From NCBI GenBank assembly GCA_016710115.1, contig JADJLN010000017.1, forward strand, positions 333,236 to 397,235: a stretch of DNA of 64,000 bases, in the 5' to 3' direction. A model generated the notes under the pieces. It worked only from the letters and a program-made list of their open reading frames with translations. It had not been told where the DNA came from and made no database searches. Position numbers and translations under genes: made by a program. This document shows, one piece after another, positions 1 through 9,253 of this stretch. The DNA is from Saprospiraceae bacterium. Lineage in GTDB: Bacteria > Bacteroidota > Bacteroidia > Chitinophagales > Saprospiraceae. Position 1 is the first letter of the stretch. Every line of letters begins with the position of its first letter.

Positions 1-507
1 AGCACGCCGTTGATACTGATAAAAGAAATTGAGCGCGACTCCGGTCACCATGCCGAGGATCAGGTTGTCTGTCATGTCAGATGTCCACACCAGGTCCAGC
101 CGGGGCATATGAAACACCACCCAAAACACAGGAAATCCAACCAGATACCAGAAATGAAACCATCCCGGTTTCCCTTCAGCCATCAGTTTTTCACGGACAA
201 CCCGGCACTGATCCACATACGGCAGTTGTCCGATCTCCTCCCATTCCTGGACGACGTTTACGGTCCGTCGCCGGTAAAAGAAAATGACTGCCAGGATCAG
301 GAAAAGACATCCTCCGGCATATCTTCCCCAATGAACCTCGCCATCCAGCCAGGTGAAAGCAAAGATCAACCCGGCAAAGACCAGCATGAACATATCTGTA
401 TGTCGGTGGTTCACCAGGTCTCGGCGCCGATCCTGCCACCAGGACAGCCAGGCCAGTTTGTTGGGGTCGATGTCAGCCAAAGGGAAGACGTGATCAGGGT
501 GCAACAT
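1..507 (-). CDS. Membrane protein, C-terminus outside the window
   Basis: An uninterrupted minus-strand frame of 169 codons runs from an ATG at 507 to the first base of the window, so the 3' end lies outside. The protein begins MLHPDHVFPLADID and has hydrophobic stretches at about residues 39-55, 64-79 and 116-132, with a charged loop between the second and third. This suggests a small multi-spanning inner-membrane protein. I recognise no family. It diverges from the pigment cluster across a 268-bp gap and probably belongs to a different unit. Plus-strand frames over the same bases show no recognisable protein. Confidence 0.6.
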   Translation of the reverse strand, partial: MLHPDHVFPLADIDPNKLAWLSWWQDRRRDLVNHRHTDMFMLVFAGLIFAFTWLDGEVHWGRYAGGCLFLILAVIFFYRRRTVNVVQEWEEIGQLPYVDQCRVVREKLMAEGKPGWFHFWYLVGFPVFWVVFHMPRLDLVWTSDMTDNLILGMVTGVALNFFYQYQRRA

Positions 508-659
508 GTAAAGGAATTAAAACAAGGACATCTCAAGTTAATGATTTTCGGGCAAATCGCATGGTCCGGTTCAGAACTACTCCGGACTGGCAAAAGTCTT
601 GTCAGACGGCCACACAGCAAGACCGACATGATGCACCTGTTCAAATAGGCAAAATAGTC

Positions 660-667
660 TACTTTTG
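660..667 (+). promoter_or_regulatory. Candidate -7 element for the pigment cluster
   Basis: TACTTTTG matches the Bacteroidota -7 consensus TAnnTTTG exactly. It sits 108 bases upstream of the ammonia-lyase start, in the 268-bp divergent gap at 508-775. I see no clear TTTG at the -33 position. The rest of the gap shows no gene or strong hairpin. Confidence 0.4.
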
Positions 668-775
668 CGCATTAAAATGCTGGACACTGTGCACCTGGAG
701 AACTGCCTTAGCCGCCTATACAGCCGGTCTTTGCAGAGGCCGTCTTCAGCAGTAGCCAGCCGTTGATATGAGCGT

Positions 776-2335
776 ATGCGTGTGAACAAAAAGTTGGAGA
801 TTGGTGGTCACATCCTGACAGCACAGGATGTCAATGACGTCGTTGAGCATGGCGCAAAGGTGGATCTGTCGCCTGATGCGCTGAAACGCGTAGCGGATTG
901 CCACGCCTTTTTGCAGACGTTTTCCAAAGGAAAGCTCATTTACGGGATCAATACCGGATTCGGGCCCATGGCCCAGTACAAGATCAATGACAGCGACCTG
1001 ATCCAGCTGCAGTACAACCTGATCCGCAGCCACTGTTCCGGTACCGGGTCCTATCTGCCACCAAAGGTTGTTCGATCGGTTCTTCTGGCCCGGTTAAACT
1101 CTCTGATGCAGGGTTATTCCGGGGTCCATCCCGAGCTTGTTCATCTCCTGGCAACACTCATCAACAAGGAGGTTTACCCGTGTATTTTCGAACATGGCGG
1201 TGTCGGTGCCAGCGGCGATCTGGTCCAGCTGGCCCATGTAGCCCTGACCCTGATCGGGGAAGGAAAGGTCTGGTACGAGGATGAGGTTCAGGAGACGGCG
1301 GATGTCTTTGCCCGATTGGATATTCAACCGATCCGGATCCACCTTCGGGAAGGGATTGCGGTGCTCAATGGCACGTCGACCATGACCGGCATCGGATTGC
1401 TGAATATCCTGGATACCCGCGCACTAATCAACTGGTCAGTCACCCTGTCGAGCATCATCAACGAGATCGTCGAAGCATTTGACGACCACTTTTCCCAGAC
1501 ACTTAACCAACTGAAACCGCATGCCGGGCAGCAGTTGATTGCGGCTGCGATGCGCCGGATCACATCCGGTAGTGCCTTGATCAAGAAGCGCAACGATATC
1601 CTGTATCAGAGTAGCCATATCGACAAACAGAGCATCCTGATCGAAAAGGTGCAGGAGTACTATTCCCTCCGCTGTGTCCCTCAGATCCTGGGACCTATAC
1701 TGGATACCCTGACCACCGCGGAATCGGTGGTTGTGAGCGAACTCAATTCAGTCAACGACAATCCCATCATCTCACCGGAAGAAAACGACGTTTTCCATGG
1801 TGGCAATTTCCACGGAGATTATGTCGCTCTGGAAATGGACAAATTGCGGATTGCCGTGACCAAACTGGCGATGTTGAGTGAGCGACAGCTGAACTACCTG
1901 CTGAATGACAAGCTCAACCAGAAACTGTCACCTTTCCTCAACCTCGGTGTCCTCGGTCTGAACTACGGGATGCAGGGCATGCAATTTACGGCGACCTCGA
2001 CGACTGCAGAATGCCAAACCCTGGCCACCCCGATGTACATCCACAGCATACCGAATAACAACGATAACCAGGATGTCGTCAGCATGGGGACCAACTCTGC
2101 TCTGCTGACCCGGCGCGTGATCGACAATGCGTTCCAGATCCTTTCCATCCACGCCATTGCCATTGCCCAGGCGATTGACAATCTGCAATGTGCCGACCGA
2201 TTATCGCCGATTGCACGGGATGTGTACACCCAGATCCGTACCCATTGCCCGGTTTTCAAGACGGATGAAACACGGTATGAATCCATACAGGCCATGAATG
2301 GCTATCTCCGTCTGGCAAATCTGACATTTATCTAA
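776..2335 (+). CDS. Tyrosine/histidine ammonia-lyase family enzyme, flexirubin starter
   Basis: This 519-residue aromatic amino acid ammonia-lyase carries the Ala-Ser-Gly triad at residues 145-147, within GGVGASGDLVQLAH, which cyclises to the MIO electrophile. The N-terminal segment YGINTGFGPMAQY, the RSHCSGTG motif, the NDNPI segment and the HGGNFHGDY segment are all present. From memory it closely resembles the tyrosine ammonia-lyase of the Flavobacterium johnsoniae flexirubin cluster, which deaminates tyrosine to p-coumarate. Its place as first gene of a polyene cluster fits a starter-unit role better than histidine catabolism, since no hut genes are nearby. Substrate choice between tyrosine and histidine is inferred from this resemblance and context. 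It ends 9 bp before the ketoreductase. Confidence 0.9.
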   Translation: MRVNKKLEIGGHILTAQDVNDVVEHGAKVDLSPDALKRVADCHAFLQTFSKGKLIYGINTGFGPMAQYKINDSDLIQLQYNLIRSHCSGTGSYLPPKVVRSVLLARLNSLMQGYSGVHPELVHLLATLINKEVYPCIFEHGGVGASGDLVQLAHVALTLIGEGKVWYEDEVQETADVFARLDIQPIRIHLREGIAVLNGTSTMTGIGLLNILDTRALINWSVTLSSIINEIVEAFDDHFSQTLNQLKPHAGQQLIAAAMRRITSGSALIKKRNDILYQSSHIDKQSILIEKVQEYYSLRCVPQILGPILDTLTTAESVVVSELNSVNDNPIISPEENDVFHGGNFHGDYVALEMDKLRIAVTKLAMLSERQLNYLLNDKLNQKLSPFLNLGVLGLNYGMQGMQFTATSTTAECQTLATPMYIHSIPNNNDNQDVVSMGTNSALLTRRVIDNAFQILSIHAIAIAQAIDNLQCADRLSPIARDVYTQIRTHCPVFKTDETRYESIQAMNGYLRLANLTFI

Positions 2336-2344
2336 AGTCGAGCC

Positions 2345-3076
2345 ATGGCAAAATATGCACTGATCACAGGTGGATCCCGGGGTATTGGCAGAGCAATCTG
2401 CTTGCAGTTGGCCCGTTCGGGCTATGCCATTCTGCTGAACTATCGCAGCAATGAAGAACAGGCCCTCGTGACGAAACAGGTGGTCACTGATGCAGGAGGA
2501 CACTGCGAGCTGTTGCCATTTGATGTGGCCAATAAAACCGATGTACAGTCCGTCCTGGGTGAATGGATCGAAGTTCACCCGGAGGATTCGCTGGATATTC
2601 TGGTCAATAATGCCGGAGTCCGCAAAGACAATCTGATGATGTTCATGCCGGATGAGGAATGGGATGAAGTCCTGACCACCAACCTGGACAGTTTCTTCTG
2701 GGTGACCAAACTTGTCCTGGGGAATATGCTGGTGAACCGCTTTGGCCGGATCATCAACATTGTCTCCCTGTCCGGGGTGAAAGGCATGCCAGGTCAGACC
2801 AATTATTCGGCTGCCAAGGCGGGCTTGATCGGTGCCACCAAAGCTCTTGCACAGGAGGTCGCCAGGAAAGGAGTCACGGTCAATGCAGTAGCGCCCGGTT
2901 TCATTAAAACAGACATGACCGAAGAATTGGATGAAAAGGCGTTATCGGTGATGATCCCTGCCCGTCGGTTCGGTCAGCCGGAAGATGTTGCTCACATCGT
3001 CAACTTCCTCGCCTCCGCCGAAGCAGGTTACATTACGGGTGAGGTGATCAATGTCAATGGCGGCTTGTACACGTGA
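2345..3076 (+). CDS. 3-oxoacyl-ACP reductase, FabG-like
   Basis: This 243-residue short-chain dehydrogenase has the cofactor loop TGGSRGIG at residues 8-15, NNAG at 88-91, and the catalytic set Ser141, Tyr154 and Lys158 (YSAAK). The C-terminus ends in the usual GGLYT-type tail. It would reduce the 3-keto group of ACP-bound intermediates with NADPH in each cycle of polyene extension. It lies between the ammonia-lyase and a ketosynthase, so it is probably dedicated to the pigment (ApeQ-like) rather than to general fatty acid synthesis. Confidence 0.92.
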   Translation: MAKYALITGGSRGIGRAICLQLARSGYAILLNYRSNEEQALVTKQVVTDAGGHCELLPFDVANKTDVQSVLGEWIEVHPEDSLDILVNNAGVRKDNLMMFMPDEEWDEVLTTNLDSFFWVTKLVLGNMLVNRFGRIINIVSLSGVKGMPGQTNYSAAKAGLIGATKALAQEVARKGVTVNAVAPGFIKTDMTEELDEKALSVMIPARRFGQPEDVAHIVNFLASAEAGYITGEVINVNGGLYT

Positions 3077-3097
3077 TCGATTGCCATCAAATAGTTT

Positions 3098-3105
3098 TAG
3101 TTTTG
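3098..3105 (+). promoter_or_regulatory. Possible internal -7 element
   Basis: TAGTTTTG fits TAnnTTTG and ends 7 bases before the ketosynthase ATG. That would give an almost leaderless transcript. The nearest upstream TTG, at 3081-3083, is too close for the usual -33 spacing, so this may be chance. Confidence 0.25.
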
Positions 3106-3112
3106 CACGATT

Positions 3113-4339
3113 ATGCATAGAGTGGTCATTACAGGATTGGGCATTTATTCGTCGATCGGCAAGAATCTTGAAACCGTCCGCAATTCACTTTATGAAGGGA
3201 AGTCCGGTGTCATTTTCGACCCTGAACGAAAAGCGTTCGGGTACCGGTCAGGACTGACAGGATATGTCGATCCACCCGAATTGAAAGGGCGCCTGGACCG
3301 CCGGGCCCGCATGATGATGCCCGAACAATGTGAATATGCGTATATGTCCACTGTCGAAGCCATTGAACAGGCAGGATTGGATGAAGGCTACTTTCAACTG
3401 CACGATGTGGGGCTGATCTTTGGCAATGACAGTTCATCCAAGGCAGTCATTGAAGGCATGGATATCATTCGGGAGAAAAAGGATTCCATGATGGTGGGAT
3501 CCGGGTCTGTATTTCAGACAATGAATTCCACCGTGAACATGAATCTGGCCACGATCTTCCATTTGAAGGGGATCAATTACACGATCAGTGCAGCCTGTGC
3601 CAGTGGCTCTCATTCCATCGGTACGGCGTATACGTTTATCAAATACGGGCTTCAGGAGATGATCATCTGTGGCGGCGCCCAGGAGACCAATATCTATTCC
3701 ATGCCCAATTTTGATGCCCTTGCTGCATTCTCCATTTGCGAACAGGACCCGACCAGGGCATCACGCCCGTTTGACCGCGATCGCGATGGTCTGGTGCCGA
3801 GTGGTGGTGCAGCTACCGTGATCCTGGAAAGCCTGGAAAGCGCACAGCGCCGCGGTGCCCGTATTTTCGGGGAGATCCTCGGGTTCGGCTTTTCCTCAAA
3901 CGGGGGCCATATCTCCAATCCGACCGTAGACGGGCCCGCAAAGTCCATCGCCATGGCCATGAAAAATGCAGGTCTGCAGGCCAGGGATATCGATTATATC
4001 AATGCCCACGCTACGTCTACACCATTGGGCGATGCCAAGGAGGCCAGGGCCATTTATTCCGTATTTGGTGACAACCCGATTCCGGTGAGTTCGACAAAAT
4101 CAATGACCGGGCATGAATGCTGGATGTCCGGAGCCAGTGAGATTGTCTATTCTTCGCTCATGATGATGCATGACTTCATTGCACCCAATATCAACTTTGA
4201 AAATCCTGACGAGGATAGCGCCAAACTGAACATCATCGCCAGGACCACCGACCGAAAAATTGACACCTACCTGTCAAATTCCTTCGGGTTTGGTGGAACA
4301 AATTCATCTATTATCGTAAAAAGGGGTAGTAACTTTTAA
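3113..4339 (+). CDS. Beta-ketoacyl-ACP synthase, FabF-like
   Basis: This 408-residue ketosynthase has a complete Cys-His-His set. Cys162 lies in AACASGSHS, His299 in NAHATSTPLGD and His334 in STKSMTGHE, with Lys329 before it. The C-terminal SFGFGGTNSS glycine-rich signature is intact. It would catalyse decarboxylative condensation of malonyl-ACP with the growing chain. The sequence is nearer to elongating FabB/FabF types than to KAS III. An acyl carrier protein starts 4 bp downstream, so it may work with that carrier. Confidence 0.92.
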   Translation: MHRVVITGLGIYSSIGKNLETVRNSLYEGKSGVIFDPERKAFGYRSGLTGYVDPPELKGRLDRRARMMMPEQCEYAYMSTVEAIEQAGLDEGYFQLHDVGLIFGNDSSSKAVIEGMDIIREKKDSMMVGSGSVFQTMNSTVNMNLATIFHLKGINYTISAACASGSHSIGTAYTFIKYGLQEMIICGGAQETNIYSMPNFDALAAFSICEQDPTRASRPFDRDRDGLVPSGGAATVILESLESAQRRGARIFGEILGFGFSSNGGHISNPTVDGPAKSIAMAMKNAGLQARDIDYINAHATSTPLGDAKEARAIYSVFGDNPIPVSSTKSMTGHECWMSGASEIVYSSLMMMHDFIAPNINFENPDEDSAKLNIIARTTDRKIDTYLSNSFGFGGTNSSIIVKRGSNF

Positions 4340-4343
4340 CTCA

Positions 4344-4592
4344 ATGATGCAACAGAACGAAATGATTGACCGGATCAATACCTTTTTGGCCAATGAATTT
4401 GAGGTTGAAGTCGAAAAGATCACATCGGATGCCAATCTGCGTGAGACACTCCAACTGGACAGTCTGGATTATATCGACCTGGTCGTTGTCGTTGAGAATA
4501 ACTTCGGCTTTCGCATGAAAGCGGAAGATTTTAAAGGCATTCACACCTTTCAGGATTTCTACGCCTATGTGAACCAGCGAATTGGCTCGTGA
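4344..4592 (+). CDS. Acyl carrier protein 1
   Basis: This small acidic protein of 82 residues has the phosphopantetheine site Ser40 in LQLDSLDYIDL. The four-helix pattern of ACPs is visible, with a hydrophobic third helix followed by FQDFYAYV at the C-terminus. It is the first of four carriers in the cluster. It sits directly after the FabF-like gene and 1 bp before the acyltransferase, so either could use it as partner. Confidence 0.9.
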   Translation: MMQQNEMIDRINTFLANEFEVEVEKITSDANLRETLQLDSLDYIDLVVVVENNFGFRMKAEDFKGIHTFQDFYAYVNQRIGS

Positions 4593-4593
4593 C

Positions 4594-5481
4594 ATGAGCC
4601 AATGGGAAGGCAAATCCAAAGGCACGCCACTCGGATACAGAATCTTTATCTTTCTGATTCGATTCGGGGGTGTTCAACCTGCCTATTTCCTTCTCCGTTT
4701 CGTCGCCTTCTATTACTTCCTTTTCTCCTGGCAATCAAGTCGTGCTATTCTTGATCTTTACCGTCGCCGGTTGGATCATTCCCGCCTTTCTGCAATCCTC
4801 CTCCTCTATCGTAATTACTACCGCCTGGGCCAAACGCTGATCGACAAGGTGGCCCTGCTCGCAGGTATCTCCCTGAACTCCGACTTTCAATTTGATGGAG
4901 AGCAGCACTTGAGACAAATGGTGACCGAGGGACGGGGAGGCATTCTGATGAGTGGTCACCTGGGCAGTTGGGAGGCTGCTGGTCATCTGCTCAAACGTCT
5001 GGACACCAGGGTAAACATTGTCATGTACGACGGAGAGGCGGAAGCCATCAAAGAGACGCTCCAGGATGTCAATCAAAGCCGATCATTCCATCCGATCTAC
5101 GTCCGGGAAGATCTCTCACATATCTATGCGATCAGCAGTGCCTTGGGCCGGAATGAATTTGTGTGTATCCATGCAGATCGCTTTCGGCCTGGCAATAAAA
5201 CCATTGACGTGCCCTTTCTGGGCGAGCCGGCCTCCTTCCCCGAGGGCCCCTTTCTGCTTGCGCTGAAGTTGAATGTACCGGTCACCTGGGTCTATGCCTT
5301 CAAGGAAGGGAGCCGCTCCTACCACCTGTACTCTTCGCCAATCCTCTGCTTCAGCAGCGCCAACGGCGACTCCGTAGCCTCGATAGCCCGGAGCTATGCG
5401 GCAGATCTCGAAGAAAAAACCCGACTGTACCCTGAACAATGGTTCAATTATTATGATTTTTGGAAAAAACAGACCACCTGA
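4594..5481 (+). CDS. LpxL-like lysophospholipid/lipid A acyltransferase
   Basis: The protein belongs to the LpxL/HtrB superfamily. It has a membrane-associated N-terminal segment at about residues 17-45 and the catalytic HX4E motif at His122 to Glu127 (GHLGSWE). I chose the ATG at 4594, one base after the ACP stop, giving 295 residues; a TTG at 4582 would overlap the ACP. Homologues in aryl-polyene clusters (ApeD-like) are thought to move an acyl chain from ACP to a lipid or head group at the inner membrane. The acyl donor and acceptor here are unknown, and ester formation in the pigment is one possibility. Confidence 0.85.
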   Translation: MSQWEGKSKGTPLGYRIFIFLIRFGGVQPAYFLLRFVAFYYFLFSWQSSRAILDLYRRRLDHSRLSAILLLYRNYYRLGQTLIDKVALLAGISLNSDFQFDGEQHLRQMVTEGRGGILMSGHLGSWEAAGHLLKRLDTRVNIVMYDGEAEAIKETLQDVNQSRSFHPIYVREDLSHIYAISSALGRNEFVCIHADRFRPGNKTIDVPFLGEPASFPEGPFLLALKLNVPVTWVYAFKEGSRSYHLYSSPILCFSSANGDSVASIARSYAADLEEKTRLYPEQWFNYYDFWKKQTT

Positions 5482-5912
5482 TGCAAGACGGAGAGATTTT
5501 TCAGTTCATCCCCCAGGCACCGCCTGTAGTCCTGGTGGATCGAATCATCACAGCTGATGAAGCTCGCACCATCTGTGCCTTCCAGGTCAAACCCGAGGGT
5601 GTGTTTGTATCCGATGGGGTTTTGTCTGAATCCGGATTGACCGAAAACATGGCTCAGACGGCCGCAGCAGGCGTAGGCTATGCCTGCCATCAGCGAAACG
5701 AGGAGGTACCTGTAGGCTATATTGCCTCCATCCGCAATCTGATCATCCATGAGCTGCCCCCGACCGGGTCAGAACTTTATACCGAAATCATGGTGACAGA
5801 TAGCGTGATGGATGTTAGTTTTGTGCGAGGCACCATTCACGTGGATTCGCGGCTCATTGCCGAATGTGAAATGCGCATCTTTCTCCAACAACAAACAACA
5901 GATCTGTCATGA
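5481..5912 (+). CDS. Hot-dog 3-hydroxyacyl-ACP dehydratase, ApeP-like
   Basis: The frame starts at an ATG overlapping the previous stop (TGATG), which suggests translational coupling. An upstream TTG at 5460 is possible but less likely. The 143-residue product begins MQDGEIFQFIPQAPPVVLVDR, like the hot-dog dehydratases of aryl-polyene clusters, and continues with an SGLTENMAQTAA helix. It would dehydrate 3-hydroxyacyl-ACP to the trans-2-enoyl form. No enoyl reductase is seen nearby, which fits retention of conjugated double bonds. Confidence 0.82.
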   Translation: MQDGEIFQFIPQAPPVVLVDRIITADEARTICAFQVKPEGVFVSDGVLSESGLTENMAQTAAAGVGYACHQRNEEVPVGYIASIRNLIIHELPPTGSELYTEIMVTDSVMDVSFVRGTIHVDSRLIAECEMRIFLQQQTTDLS

Positions 5913-6553
5913 AACACACGTATCTCTTCAGCTGGTTTCTTGTTTCACTACTCACCTTCACTACCTGGAATAGCGGTTGGTCGCAGGACCGGTCAGATAT
6001 TTTCAACCCGAAAACATCCATGGTCTGGCTGGGAGTTGACTTTTCCGAGGCACGCTATTTCGGTGATGACAAGGATGCCGTGTCCGGTGATGCGATCAAA
6101 TCGGTGTTCGAACGGATCAATGATCTCATCATCAACGAATCAGACAAGTACAATCTGAGAAATGCGTTTCATAACAAAGCTATTTCAACAGAGATCCTGG
6201 CTGTTACGACAGTCAATGATGCTACAGATGATTCGGCAATCGTGTCAGAAGACAAAGGAGACTATACCCGGATGGATGATGCGTTTATCCAGAACATGGT
6301 CAAGCGATATGCTCTGGATTCAAAAAAGGGAGTGGGTGTTGTCTTCATTGTGGAGGGCATGGATAAATCCCGGCCGGAAGCTGCGATTTGGGTCACCTAT
6401 ATCCGAATGAGTGACCAGTCTGTTCTGCTGACCAAACGCCTGACTGGAAAGGCCGGTGGATTCGGTTTGCGGAATTTCTGGGCCAGTGCCGTTCACAAAG
6501 TGTTACTGGAAGTCGAAAAGAAAGAATTCAATAAATGGAAGAGGCAAAAATAA
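5909..6553 (+). CDS. Secreted protein of unknown function
   Basis: A signal peptide (MKHTYLFSWFLVSLL... ending near WSQ) precedes about 190 mixed alpha/beta residues ending in a Lys-rich tail. I recognise no domain. The ATG overlaps the previous stop by 4 bases (ATGA) and the 3' end overlaps the thioesterase by 19 bases, so it is part of the operon. Other polyene clusters often carry a LolA-like periplasmic carrier near this place, but I cannot show that this protein has that fold. It probably acts in the periplasm. Confidence 0.7.
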   Translation: MKHTYLFSWFLVSLLTFTTWNSGWSQDRSDIFNPKTSMVWLGVDFSEARYFGDDKDAVSGDAIKSVFERINDLIINESDKYNLRNAFHNKAISTEILAVTTVNDATDDSAIVSEDKGDYTRMDDAFIQNMVKRYALDSKKGVGVVFIVEGMDKSRPEAAIWVTYIRMSDQSVLLTKRLTGKAGGFGLRNFWASAVHKVLLEVEKKEFNKWKRQK

Positions 6554-6984
6554 CGGAGAGTAGCTCCCGGGCTACACTCACCCCGTTCACTGTCCGCTTC
6601 CATGAGGTCGACCTTTTGAATGTCATGTGGCATGGCCATTATCTCAAACTGTTCGAGGACGGTCGGGAAGATTTTGGCAGAAGACTCGGATTGTCCTACC
6701 TGGATGTCTTCCGTGAAGGATATCTTACACCTGTCGTGGACATTCAATGCAGTTATAAAAAATCGCTCGGATATGGCGATCAGGGGATCATTGAAACCAC
6801 ATTTATCCCCAAAGTAGCAGCCAAACTCGTTTTCCAGTATCGGATCTATCTCGCTGAGACTGGAGAAACAATTGCCACAGGTACAAGTACTCAGGTGTTT
6901 TTGCACAAAGAATCTCGTGAATTGCAATTGACGGAACCGGACTTTTTTGCCGATTGGAAAAGTCGGTTAAACGGCAGGCTATGA
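6535..6984 (+). CDS. Acyl-CoA/ACP thioesterase, 4HBT hot-dog family
   Basis: The 149-residue product has the 4HBT pattern VRFHEVDLLNVMWHGHYLKL, where an Asp and the Gly-His pair align with the YbgC-type active site, followed by the FEDGRE helix. It would hydrolyse or transfer finished acyl chains, as ApeK-type proteins in polyene clusters are presumed to do. It overlaps the gene on each side (19 bp upstream, 4 bp downstream), so it is tightly coupled. Confidence 0.82.
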   Translation: MEEAKITESSSRATLTPFTVRFHEVDLLNVMWHGHYLKLFEDGREDFGRRLGLSYLDVFREGYLTPVVDIQCSYKKSLGYGDQGIIETTFIPKVAAKLVFQYRIYLAETGETIATGTSTQVFLHKESRELQLTEPDFFADWKSRLNGRL

Positions 6985-8123
6985 AGGTGTACATCCGCCG
7001 GACCAATGTGATCTCCCCGCTGGGTGTGACAACTGAAGAGAATCTCGATCGAATTCTTACAGCAGAAAGAGGCGTAATGCCTCACCCCCCCGGAAGAATT
7101 CACCCTGATCATTTCCATGCTTCTCTATGTCCCGATGAACTACCCGGAAAAAATGATCTGCCTGCTGATTTCTCCCGATATGAACAACTTATCGCAGCAT
7201 CTCTTCTGCAGTTGATGGGTGAATCCTCCTTCTCCCTTGCAGGAAGTGACACATTATTCCTGTTTTCATCAACAAAAGGAAATATTTCAAACCTGGAAGA
7301 GATTGCGCAACCTGCTGATCACTCCGATGCATTCAGCCTGGCACATTCCGCACAGAAAATTGCCGATTTTTTTAACCACCCCAACACACCGCAGATCATT
7401 TCCAATGCGTGTATTTCGGGAGTGGCCGCCATCCTGTATGGAAAACGAATCATTGAGCTGGGACAATATCGACATGTGGTGATCTGTGGTGCAGATCTCG
7501 TATCCCGTTTTGTGTATTCCGGTTTTCATTCTTTTCAGGCACTGAGCCCTACGACGTGCAAACCCTTTTCAGCAGATCGGGATGGTATCAATCTGGGTGA
7601 AGCGGCAGCATCCATGCTGATCAGTGCCGACCCTCCTCTTGCTGGCGAGCCCGCCATACTGATCAAAGGTGGAGCGATCACAAATGATGCAAACCATATT
7701 TCCGGACCATCGCGTACCGGCATACCGCTGGCCAGGGCAATTCAGCGGGCACTAGAGGCAGCTGACTGCACCAGCAGCGACATTGATTTTATTTCTGCCC
7801 ACGGCACAGCAACTCCCTATAATGACCAGATGGAAGCACAGGCGATCCATCTGGCCGGACTGGCCGGCAAACCGGTCCACAGTCTGAAGGGAGTGTACGG
7901 ACACACACTGGGAGCGGCTGGACTGGTCGAGTCCAGTATCGGCATTCAGGCCTTGCAGGACAACTGGGTCCTCCCAAGTATCGGGTACACCAGAAATCCA
8001 ATGGAACCCGAACTGGTCATCACGTCACATCCGGATCGGATGGACCAGATGCGGGCATTTGTGAAAACTGCCTCCGGTTTTGGTGGTTGCAATGCCGCAC
8101 TTGTATTTTCAAAACAATATTGA
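6981..8123 (+). CDS. Beta-ketoacyl synthase family protein
   Basis: I start at the ATG at 6981, which overlaps the thioesterase stop (ATGA), giving 380 residues. Cys144 lies in SNACISGVAA, the first catalytic His in SAHGTATPYND, and the Lys/second His in SLKGVYGHTLGAAG. The set is therefore complete, although the regions around it differ from the FabF-like gene at 3113. It is probably a second condensing enzyme with a special role such as the first or last extension. Which cycle it serves cannot be told from sequence. Confidence 0.85.
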   Translation: MKVYIRRTNVISPLGVTTEENLDRILTAERGVMPHPPGRIHPDHFHASLCPDELPGKNDLPADFSRYEQLIAASLLQLMGESSFSLAGSDTLFLFSSTKGNISNLEEIAQPADHSDAFSLAHSAQKIADFFNHPNTPQIISNACISGVAAILYGKRIIELGQYRHVVICGADLVSRFVYSGFHSFQALSPTTCKPFSADRDGINLGEAAASMLISADPPLAGEPAILIKGGAITNDANHISGPSRTGIPLARAIQRALEAADCTSSDIDFISAHGTATPYNDQMEAQAIHLAGLAGKPVHSLKGVYGHTLGAAGLVESSIGIQALQDNWVLPSIGYTRNPMEPELVITSHPDRMDQMRAFVKTASGFGGCNAALVFSKQY

Positions 8124-8141
8124 TCACAATTACCTGGCGAT

Positions 8142-9208
8142 ATGAACCACTTTGGTGAAGACAATCTATCTGCGTTACAGTCTATTGAGCAGGCACAACG
8201 CATTGCCTTTGCACCGATTATTTTTCAGGCTGCCCTGGCCATGAGAGATTTTGGATTGATGGAAAAACTGGATGCCGCCGAACCCACAGGATTGACACTG
8301 GATGAATTGTGCCAGGACACTCCCCTGTCGCGCTACGGTGTTCGGGTGTTGGTTGAAGCAAGTCTCGGCATCGGTCTGGTCACCACTGACGACACACATT
8401 ATAAACTGACGAAAACGGGTCATTATCTTCTCCATGATGAGATGACCCGGGTCAATATGGATTTTGTCCAGGACATCTGTTACCGTGGCATGTTTTCCTT
8501 GAAGGAGTCCATTGAAACGGGCAAACCGGAAGGCTTGAAAAGTCTCGGAACGTGGAACACCGTATATGAAGGACTGGCCCATTTGCCTGCTCAGGAGCAG
8601 AAAAGCTGGTTCTCCTTTGATCATTATTATTCGAGCGACAGTTTCCCGATCGTCCTCCCGCATGTATTCAAACACAAACCGGCCAGACTGCTGGATATCG
8701 GTGGAAATACAGGAAAATGGGCGCTGACCTGTTTCCGGCACGACCCGCATATTGCCGTAACGATCGCTGATCTTCCCGGCCAGTCAATATGGCAGAAGCC
8801 AATATCAAGGAGGCTGGCTTCTCTGACCGGATCACCTTTTTCCCGACCAATCTGCTCGACCCGAACCAGGAATTACCTGCCGGATTTGATGCCATCTGGA
8901 TGAGTCAGTTTCTGGATTGTTTCTCCGAAGCGGAGATCATTTCCATCCTCCAGCGTTGCCATCGTGCATTGAATAAACAGGGCCGCATCTTCATCCTGGA
9001 ACCATTCTGGGACAGGCAGAAATTTGCGATCTCCGCCTTCTGTCTGCAAATGACCTCGCTCTATTTTACCAATATTGCGAACGGAAACAGCCAGATGTAT
9101 GACTCCCGTCTGTTCACTCAGCTGGTGCAAAAAGCCGGCTTTACTGTCGAAGAGTGTATCGATCGAATCGGCGTCAGCCATACCTTGATGATCTGTCAAA
9201 AGGCCTGA
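8142..9208 (+). CDS. SAM-dependent O-methyltransferase, one frameshift
   Basis: Two overlapping frames make one methyltransferase of about 355 residues. The first has the N-terminal dimerisation/winged-helix region of class I O-methyltransferases and the SAM motif LLDIGGNTGKWAL. The second resumes at NMAEANIKEAGF and carries the DAIWMSQFLDCF and GRIFILEPFWD motifs. The break lies at about 8781-8785, where one added base would restore the typical DLPGQ-xN-MA sequence. I treat it as a sequence error because both halves are well conserved. It could methylate the phenol or ring of the aryl head group. Confidence 0.8.
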
Positions 9209-9253
9209 CCGGACTGCTGGGATGCCTTACCATACTACGGAAATGACGAAACC

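Noticed and set aside
10..648. Plus-strand open frame of 212 codons at the window start
   Set aside because: It overlaps the minus-strand membrane protein over most of its length, has unbalanced composition rich in Pro, Gln and His, and no recognisable motif.
776..2335. Ammonia-lyase as histidine catabolic HutH
   Set aside because: No hutU, hutI or hutG nearby; the sequence is nearer to flexirubin-cluster tyrosine ammonia-lyase and it heads a polyene operon.
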